Assembly (NCBI GenBank): GCA_011799875.1
Contig: CM022301.1
Location: forward strand, 210,015,888-210,079,887
Direction of reading: 5' to 3'
Source of the DNA: Thinopyrum elongatum
Taxonomy: Eukaryota; Streptophyta; Magnoliopsida; Poales; Poaceae
Length of the DNA stretch: 64,000 nt
Shown here: positions 56,518 to 64,000 of the stretch, piece by piece
How the letters are laid out: every line of letters begins with the position of its first letter
Numbering within the stretch: position 1 is the stretch's first letter
Program-made: the position numbers and the translations under genes
Notes under the pieces: generated by a model
Seen by the model: only the letters and a program-made list of their open reading frames with translations
Told to the model about the DNA's origin: nothing
Database searches by the model: none

Positions 56518-57496
56518 TGAGGACATGACTACCTTGGATATGACCAAAAATATTGCAAACATGCATATTTTGTGAGGTGATTTCTAATGCAAACTATGCA
56601 ATAATTTATTTATGTTATCCAAGACAAAAATACTTCACAGACTTTTGTGCCATGTCTAATTGCAGGTGTATGGGACATTTGTACAATCCACATATGAAGA
56701 TAAGGGAAAAAGAGAAGTTTAGGTCATGTTCAAAAAGTCCACTCATGTCACTTTTGGGCCAAGAGAAGATAGAGTCCAAGTCTCACGTTCTGGACTCAGA
56801 TTCGGACTACACAGACATACCTGACTCAAAACGCCAAGATCTCTTTCATCCGGACTCCGAATTGGGTGATTCTTTTTTTGTTGGAAAGTTTATTTCGTGC
56901 ACTTTCCAACCCATTTGGAATCACCTTCAAAATCATCTGGAGTGTTGAGAAATTTATGAAACAATCTAATGCAGCAGCAGAATCCGAGTCAAACTACAAG
57001 TCCAAAGGTGTTGCATCACCTCCACTTGGGCCCATAGGCCTTGTATGAGCTAGGGTTAGTTTTAGGCTGCCATGGGACATCCTCCCACCTCCTTGGCTTC
57101 CACTCCTTGCTCCTATATAAGTAGATCAATCTAGTAGTTTTTTTGCTTGGGATTTGTTTAGTTAAAAATTAGCCATTGCAACTTCGTGTACTTCGTTTGT
57201 GTCCAATGACCAGACAAAGACCGTTTTCGGATCCCCACCTTTATCAATACTTCATCTATATTCGCAATATTCAGATTGCATTATCATATTCTTGCTTGTT
57301 CTTCGATTGTGTGCAGGAATAGACCTTCGTGGTCAGGTTGATTGTGCTTCCAGCATCACCAGTAACCTTAGGAGATTTGTTTAGCGATTGCTAAGGCGCA
57401 ACATCGTGCACGTTTGTAGTCGGATCATCAAAGTCAACTCCACCAAATTTATAGTTATCATCTCATCGAAAGATCGGGACACCCTCGCCTCTATCA
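56518..57496 (+). repeat. G3 3' LTR
   Basis: 979 bp, collinear with 52751-53733 with substitutions and 1-base indels. Confidence 0.88.
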
Positions 57497-59138
57497 CAAC
57501 TGAAGGTCTCTAAGCTCATCACATAACTCCTGAGGTAAACCTCCTGTTGTAAGGGTATTAACATAACTCTTACGGCTCAAAGCATCCGCCTCAACATTGG
57601 CTTTTCCTAGATGGTAATGCACACTCATGTTATAATCCTTTATAAGTTCCAACCATCTCCTTTGCCTGAGGTTCAACTCCTTCTGCGTGAAGATGTACTT
57701 CAAACTCTTGTGATCCGTGTAAACATCACAATGATTCCCAATAAGATAGTGTCTCCATGTCTTGAGTACATGCACTATGGCTACCAACTCCAAATCATGT
57801 GTGGCATAGTTCAACTCATGAAGTTGAAGCTGTTGTGAGGCATAAGCCACGACTTTTCCCTCTTGCATAAGAACACCTCCAAGTCCCTGACATGAAGCAT
57901 CACAATACACTTGAACGTCCTTGTGTATATCAGGCAGAATTAGCACCGGGGCTGTAACCAAACGCTTTTTCAACTCTTGAAAGCTGGCTTCACACTCTTC
58001 AGTCCAAACGAACTTGGTGTCCTTCTTCAACAATGCTATCATGGGCCTTGCGATCTTGGAGAAATTCCCAATAAACCTCTGGTAATATCCTGCAAGTCCA
58101 AGAAAACTGCGAATCTCACTAACTGTGGTGGGTGCCTTCCATTCTGTGACTGCCTCTACCTTGGAAGGGTCCATTCCAATCCCGTCACCTAACACAACAT
58201 GTCCAAGAAATCCGACTTCCTTCAGCCAAAACTCACACTTACTGAACTTGGCATAAAGTTGGTGTTCTCCAAGCTTCTCCAGAACTAAGCGCGGATGTTC
58301 TGCGTGTTCCTCCTCATTCTTGGAGTAAACCAATATATCATCAATGAACACCACAACAAACTTATCCAAGAACTCCATGAATACCTTGTTCATCATGCTC
58401 ATAAAATAGGCAGGGGGATTAGTCAAACCAAAGGACATGACTGTATACTCATAAAGCCCATACCTTGTGGTAAAAGCTGTCGTGGGTATATCCTTCTCAT
58501 GGATCTTCAACTGGACCCAATCGAAGATAGATCTTGGAGAAAACACTAGCTCCTTCCAGCTGGTCAAACAAGTCATTGATCATCGGCAGGGGATACTTAT
58601 TCTTGATGGTCACCTCATTCAGAGAACGGTAATCCACACACATCCTCAAGGTCCCATCCTTCTTTTCCACTAAGAGTACTGGGGCTCCCCAAGGTGATGA
58701 ACACGGGCGAATATACCCTTTCTCCAGCAACTCCTTAATCTGCTTCTTGACTTCCTCCAAATCATTAGCAGGCATCCGATGTGGCCTCTTGGAGATAGGC
58801 CATGTGCCTGGCAGCAACTCAATCAAAAACTCAATATCCCGATCTGGCAGCATACCTGGTAACTCATCTGGAAATACATCAGGATAATCCTTCACCACTG
58901 GCACTTCTTCCTGGACAACTCCCATAAGCGAGTTCACATGAGTCCTCTTAGGCTTAAGCCTGGATACATACTTGATCCTCTTCTTCTCTGGGGTGGTAAG
59001 GAAAATCGATCTACTGGAACAATCAATGTTTCCCTCATACTTGGACATCCAATCCATACCTAGGATTACATCCAATCCTTGTGACTCTAGTACGATCATA
59101 TATGTGGGAAAAATATGCCCCCCTATTTTCGAAGGTAA
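57497..59138 (-). pseudogene. C2 reverse transcriptase and RNase H, decayed
   Basis: RT fills about 59099-57900. Motifs include [22 protein letters not shown] fingers, [12 protein letters not shown] and the FIDDILVYS catalytic box (two Asp intact). The first catalytic Asp region reads SKIYLR, where related elements have SKIDLR, so that Asp is lost. A one-base frameshift near 58525 then moves the frame. RNase H follows (QVYCDAS, HDLELVA, YTDHKS, ADALSRK) to the G3 insertion at 57496. It would have copied element RNA to DNA and removed the RNA strand. Confidence 0.88.
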
Positions 59139-59426
59139 CTAGAAACATCCCTGACTAACCATAAACTCTTCTCCTGGGGAACTCACTAGGATGGGTGACT
59201 TAAGAGCTATGGTAGGCAACTTATGTTTATCCACAAATCCCCTTGATATGAATGAATGCGGTGCACCAATGTCAAAAAGAATGAGTGCTGGAAATGAATT
59301 TACCAAGAACTTACCAATCACCTCATCAGGCTGCTCATAGACCTCTTCCACATTGACATGATTCACATGCCCCTTAGTGAAAGGATTGGGCTTCTTGCCT
59401 CCAGAATTCCTGTTACCATTTCCATT
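59139..59426 (-). pseudogene. C2 aspartic protease, decayed
   Basis: In frame with gag. The active-site region reads ALILFDIGAPHSF, where DTGA/DSGA is usual, so the catalytic Asp is kept but the next residue is Ile. The frame ends at a TAG near 59140 and continues in frame into RT. Confidence 0.75.
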
Positions 59427-60389
59427 CTACATCTCGGGACAATCCTTGGAGTAGTGTCCTGTCTTCTTGCACTTGAAGCAGGTGATGTGACTCATATCTT
59501 TCTTCAACGGTGTAGAAGAGCTGAAATGCTGCTGATTGCCATTTCCATGCTTGTGGACATGGTGGTTGTGTCCATTTCCTCCATGTTGAATGTGACCTCC
59601 ATGGTTATGATGATGTCCTCCAAACTTGCTGGTGCCTGATCCAGAACTTCCTGAGTACGGGCTATAATGGGGTTTCTGCTGAACTCCAGAGTTGTACTTT
59701 CCCTGTTCGTACTTCCTCTTATGGTTCTCCATCTGCTAGTGCTTGCCTTCAAGAATGGTAGCCTTGTCAACCAGATCCTAGTAGTTCGCAAAGGTTGCCA
59801 CAGTCAACTGAACTCCCAACTCATCGTTCAGTCCCTCCAGAAACTTCTCCTGCCTGGTTGCATCGGTGGCCACGTCATCTGGGGCATAACGGGCCAACCT
59901 ACTGAACTCATCAACATATTGAGATACCGTGCGTCCTCCCTGGCGCAAGCTGCGAAACTCCTTCTTTTTCAGACTCATAGCTCCAGCCGAGAGATGAGCA
60001 GTGCGGAACACCTGCTAGAACTGAGTCCAAGTCACACTCTCCATGGGGTACGTGGTGGTGTAGTTCTCCCACCATGCAGTTGCTGGTCCATCTAGCTGGT
60101 GGGCGGCAAACCTCACTTTCTCAGTGTCATTGCATCCTGTTGTGACCAACTACCTGCCTATCTTGCGGAGCCAGTCGTCTGCAACAATCGGCTCGGTGCT
60201 ACTTGAAAAAACTGGTGGGTTCAGCCTTAGAAAACGGGTAAGGCTATCCACTTGGGGTGGCGGCGGTGGGTTGTTCTGGTTGTTCTGGTTCTGGCTCTGG
60301 ATGAGCATATGCATGAGAGCATTCTAGTTCTGGATCAACTGGGTGAGTTCCGGTGGAAAGTTGGATCCCGGGTCATGTCTCGGAGGCAT
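59427..60389 (-). pseudogene. C2 gag, decayed
   Basis: ATG at 60389 (MPPRHDPGSNF) opens a frame with capsid motifs (DDWLRKIGR, AWWENYTTTYP, EFSRLARYAPDDV) and a CCHC zinc knuckle CFKCKKTGHYSKDC near 59460, after a His/Gly-rich linker. Six in-frame stops occur here, with a seventh at the end of protease, and all are TAG; otherwise the frame is unshifted. Gag, protease and RT share one frame, as in chromoviruses. Confidence 0.85.
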
Positions 60390-60864
60390 CTGATAGGTTT
60401 AGAGTGGATGAGAAATTATAATGGGTCAGGGGCCTAGTGGGGAAAATCACTACCGATATGCAAATGAGGCAAATAAAACTTCAAATCACACCAGACACTT
60501 CACTCAAGTTTCGCACATCGATCCTAAATTAGCATAGTCTCACAAACAATCGCAACGAACTAACCAAGAATCTAATCGACTAATGAATTTCTAATGTTTA
60601 CATGGGGCTCTGAATCTAGTTCCCATCGGTAGAAGATTTCATCAGGTCAACGTCAGCTCCAGCTTCTTCGTCGGCGTTGTCTTCATAGGGCATGGTCCCG
60701 TCGGACTGAGCAAACTCGGTGATGGGGTCCACAACTATTTTATTAAAGTAAAGAAGAGATATAAATGAATAGAGAAGAGTATAGACCAACAGATATATAG
60801 GGAAATTGAAAAAAATATCCTATGGATTTCCATTTTCTAGGGTCGCGTCCTACAGTCAACGTGT
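60390..60864 (-). other. C2 leader
   Basis: About 475 bp between PBS and gag; no ORF. Confidence 0.6.
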
Positions 60865-60876
60865 GCTCTAATGCCA
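60865..60876 (-). promoter_or_regulatory. C2 primer-binding site, degenerate
   Basis: Minus strand TGGCATTAGAGC, 10 of 12 bases of the initiator Met tRNA complement, three bases from the 5' LTR. Confidence 0.8.
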
Positions 60877-60879
60877 TCT

Positions 60880-63586
60880 TGTAGCGACCCGACCCGGTAA
60901 GGATCAAAGTCTCTGTGCTTACCGTGCTAGTCCCTGGATCGACTTGCTAGCACACACAGTACTCGATGAAATAACAGAAATAACACACATCTCTTTATTA
61001 CATCGATAGTCCACGAGCAATACAATTTATTACAAAGATATGGCATAAGGGCAAATAAAACAAATACTGCGGAAGCATAGAAGTAAAAGAGTCCATCAAC
61101 TCCACGAGCAAAAGTTGAGTGTAGAACACCGACCTATCGCACCTTAATCCTTGTCGGATATATCTGCAATGTGATAAGTTGCAGCCATATAGGTCAGTCC
61201 ATTGAATGTACTAGCAAGCCACACCAAAGAGTATAATGAACCTATTGTACATGCAATTTGGCTGGTGGAAAGCTCTAAGTTTAGTTTTGTTTAAAGCTAA
61301 TTTTACCCTATTATAAAAGAAATTATTCTACCACTACAAAATAGCATACGATCGAGATGGTACCCCCATCACAATCTATTCCCAAAGTTTAATTAAAACC
61401 CAATTGATTAAAGTAAGGGTGATGAGATCTCCCGGCATTTCCACTATTAGATGCTCAAGATGTCCGTAACCGGGGACACGACTAATCGATTAGTTTGACA
61501 CTCTGCAGAGGTTGCACACTTTTCCCCACAAGACTCGACGACCTCCATGATCGAAAGATCGAGACACAGTCTTTCGAAAGTATTCCTCCTTAACCCATGG
61601 ATAGGCCGGTACACCTACGTATTCTACATCTGCTAGCCTATCCTGGAAGATGTCACACTATCTAGTCAACTAAGCCAGAGCCCATAATGGCTTGTGGCTG
61701 CACACATAAGCTTCTAGACATGAAAACACATTTGATCCCTTTGATCCTGAGCAGATGGACCACTAGTGTGCACTCCCATGGATTCCGCATGAATGCTCCC
61801 ACTGTATTTCGCCACCATTCAAACCAATCCTGCCCACATAGTTCATTAATTATCTTAGGTCCTGTTTACTACATTGTCACTCATACTTTATGATTAATCA
61901 CTCCCCAATCCACGTCTACTTTAGCGAAGCAATATAATGTAAAATGGTGGCGACAATGTTGTAAGGTTCAGACCTACCTCCATGAACTACCGGGTGGAAA
62001 GCATAGCCATCCGGCATAAATTCCTACCATGCAATCATACCGCAAAGGACTAAGTGCATATAAAAACATAGGTATTGGAAACATGATCAAGATGTAAACT
62101 TGCCTTGGTACTGCTGGTTCAACTCTAGAGAATGGTAGTACTCGGCTTCGCACTCCAGACAATCTATCATCAAAGTAAATAAACATACATGAGCAATCAT
62201 TCAGAGAGCCAAAATAACATGCAACATAAAAGACTCAAAAAATCCAAATGAAAATCCAACACACTTAACTACCACAAAAAATTTGTAAGTGCAAAAGCAA
62301 CATGTGACATATGGTTCCAAAAGTGTGATGTGAACTAAAGTGCATACAAGGCATAGTAATCAATCTATCATAGACAGATCCTAATTGTGTGAAAATATTG
62401 TGAGATTGGTCCAAGTCATAGGGTTTGGCTACGGTGACAAAGTGCAAAAAGAATTAACTCAATCGGAGCTACGGTTTAGGGGATATGGCCAAAAAGGAGT
62501 TCAAAATTGAATCTGAATAAATTTCAAATTTGAAATTATCAAAAGTTTGCGAAGGTGGGTTCTCTGGATAGATCTAATCGAGATGAACAATTTGCCGCTT
62601 GTTTCATCTAATTTGGATCTACAGTTAAAAATTTGTGGCTATTTGAAGTTCAGGGACCAATCTGTGATATTCAGGGGCTAAACAGAAATAGTAGTTTTCT
62701 CGCAACCGGGTCCCTGGACACGCGGCGGATTCGAGTGTCCGCTGCATAGCTTAAATGGCGGACGGACGGCTTCTAACTAAATCAAAATGCGACGGCTAAA
62801 AAAATTAAACCGATCGGTTTGAAATAAACCGCGGTTAACCATACCGGTTCAAACCTAAAAAAAGAACCTAGACTAAAATAAAAAACAAGGGGACGGGGCA
62901 GTGGCTCACAGCGGGCATCGGCGGTGAGGAGAGGACGACGGGGCGGTGTCGGGTGATGTCGGGTGGCGGCTACGGCGGGTTCCGGCGGCGGGGAAGTAGA
63001 TGAAGGGGACCAGCACGTCGAGGGGGTCACGGCGGTGGTGGCGGCTCGCGTCGGGGACGTCGGAGTCGAGCCGCGAGGCCGGGGTGCTCCGGTGCTCCGA
63101 CGAGGGCGCGGCGTTGGCGGGGTGGCATTCCAGTGAACCTAGAGGAAGAAAGAGGTGTCAAAACGACGCGCATTGACACGGGGAATCAAATGACGGAGTT
63201 TCGGGGCCCCGGGTGGCTTACAGGTGGCGTATTCCTCCAGTGAAGACGGCTCGGCCGGTGAGATGCACATGGCGAGGACGACGGCTACGAGCGGCGTGGG
63301 GAGATGCGAGATGGCGGGATCGAATGAGGGGGATGAGGGCTTATATAGGAGAGGAGAGGGGTTGCGACATGCCACGGATAAGCTTTCCGCGAGGGCTTCG
63401 CCCGACGGTTTTGGCGTGCGTGCGCGGCATGCTGATCCCATGAAGGAGGTGCGGGAGGTTGGGGGTGATGGGCGGGGCCCGCATGGCAGGGGGAGCGGGA
63501 GAGAGAGAGAGAGAGAGGAGGGCCATGGGCGACCGGCTCGAAGAGTTTTCGGGCACGGCGGCAGGCCTTGGGCCGAATGGCCGGCT
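60880..63586 (-). repeat. C2 5' LTR (right copy), truncated
   Basis: Matches 36402-37446 plus 49080-50740. It breaks off after gaatggccggct, where H gag follows directly, so the last roughly 470 bp in plus-strand order are gone. In element sense this removes the 5' end of the 5' LTR, including part of its likely promoter. Confidence 0.88.
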
Positions 63587-64000
63587 TAAGAGGATGATCA
63601 GGCAAAGCATTTAATAATTGGAGGAGCCTCCCCCAAGCTTGAGGGAGATGCTCTTCCTCAAATTGCACAAAGTTATATATTTCTTGTAAGGCAGCTTGTT
63701 TTATATGAGCATGATTTTTTCGGAGAAGCAGTATATCATATCCTGGGGACTACACACAAAACCAGGAGCAAGAGTATTGCACCATCCTTTAGCATCACCT
63801 TTTAATGAGAAAGGAAACAACTTAAGAGTATAATAATAGCAAAAAAATTCCTCTTGAGAGAATAGGGTGGCTATATCATTCAATTTAGTAAGATGTGCCA
63901 CAATAGTTTCAGATTCATAACCATGGAAAGGATCATATTCTACTAAAGTTATAAGTTCAGGATCAACAGAGAATTCATAATCCTTATAAGTAACAAAGAT
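63587..64000 (-). pseudogene. Athila-type gag of H, N-terminal part (continues past the window)
   Basis: From 64000 to about 63701 the frame is open on the minus strand and carries FPFSLKGDAKGW, the hallmark of Athila capsid proteins, preceded by YDPFHGYESETIVAHLTKLND. It then hits a stop at about 63701 and reaches the C2 junction. Compared with gag at 36396 a short part is missing, removed with the C2 LTR end. Confidence 0.78.

Larger units (their letters stand above)
52751..57496 (+). mobile_element. G3: gag-only LTR retrotransposon inside C2 pol
   Basis: A 4746-bp element with LTRs 52751-53733 and 56518-57496 (TGAGGACATG...CCTCTATCA), about 95% identical over the first 180 bp by eye. It has a gag frame and a second ORF but no protease, RT or integrase, so it is non-autonomous. 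Flanks caaacctga (left) and caactga (right) are similar but give no clean 5-bp TSD. It separates the RNase H of C2 from its integrase. I do not know the family. Confidence 0.85.
36402..63586 (-). mobile_element. C2: old Tekay-like chromovirus, disrupted
   Basis: A minus-strand element in canonical order: 5' LTR (right), PBS, gag, protease, RT, RNase H, [G3], integrase, chromodomain, polypurine tract, 3' LTR (left, with the CACTA). LTR ends are TGTAGCGACCC...GGGATGTTACA. LTR copies differ by about 4% in the first 235 bp by eye. The right LTR lacks its last roughly 470 bp, and adjacent H gag is missing too, so a later deletion removed that border; no TSD can be checked. Many stops and shifts mean it cannot move by itself. 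Confidence 0.9.
32727..64000 (-). mobile_element. Element H: Athila-like Gypsy retrotransposon (outermost host)
   Basis: Minus-strand pieces in the right order: gag start (64000-63587), gag (36396-35554), protease (33999-33206), then the LTR-like segment that also opens this window in G1 (32960-32727). Element A, solo LTR C and chromovirus C2 interrupt it. No RT, RNase H or integrase lies between protease and the LTR-like segment, so this family or copy lacks pol. Neither LTR of H is in the window. Confidence 0.8.

Overview
This window looks like intergenic DNA from a large grass genome, most likely Triticeae (wheat, Aegilops or barley type). Nearly all of it is LTR retrotransposons nested inside one another, plus one large CACTA DNA transposon. 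I see no intact host gene, tRNA gene, CRISPR array or bacterial feature. Family names are given only where the sequence resembles one I know; 'Athila-like', 'Maximus-like (SIRE Copia)' and 'Tekay-like chromovirus' are assignments from memory, not from a search.

The nest can be read from LTR ends, target-site duplications (TSDs), primer-binding sites (PBS) and interrupted reading frames. The outermost element is H, an Athila-like Gypsy element on the minus strand. Pieces of it remain at 32727-33999 (protease), 35554-36396 (gag) and 63587-64000 (gag start). Four insertions break it: (a) Athila-like element A on the plus strand, whose 3' end is 28811-32726; (b) solo LTR C at 34000-35548; (c) chromovirus C2 on the minus strand, 36402-63586; (d) everything nested in these. 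Element A holds inverted solo LTR B (30726-32286) in its LTR, and a pol-less Maximus-like Copia element (minus, 9372-28810) in its internal part. The Maximus gag is split by chromovirus C1 (14434-25363), and its 3' LTR is cut by Athila-like element G1 (ends at 9371, starts left of the window). G1's 3' LTR is split by solo LTR S (4380-8518), which belongs to the C1 family. C2 carries an 11.6-kb CACTA transposon (37447-49076) in its 3' LTR and a gag-only LTR element, G3 (52751-57496), between RNase H and integrase.

C1 is the youngest datable insertion. Its two 4222-bp LTRs differ by about 17 substitutions by eye (0.4%), it has a perfect 5-bp TSD, and it keeps an intact 729-codon RNase H-integrase-chromodomain frame but has lost gag, protease and reverse transcriptase. 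C2 and G3 have LTR pairs differing by roughly 4-5% in the parts I compared, and carry many stops and frameshifts.

The least ordinary region is the CACTA transposon. I find no transposase in it. It has an 84-bp subterminal repeat array, a ~500-bp tandem array, a 5S rRNA-like segment with the internal promoter region, two unrecognised reading frames with duplicated 3' flanks (one a 243-residue coiled-coil protein), and a decayed four-exon gene ending in a B3-like DNA-binding domain, with a 67-bp minisatellite in its first intron. Other notable patterns are a four-copy GAGGNNTCACCCTCG array in every C1-family LTR and an LTR-like segment upstream of the second ORF in the pol-less Athila-like elements.
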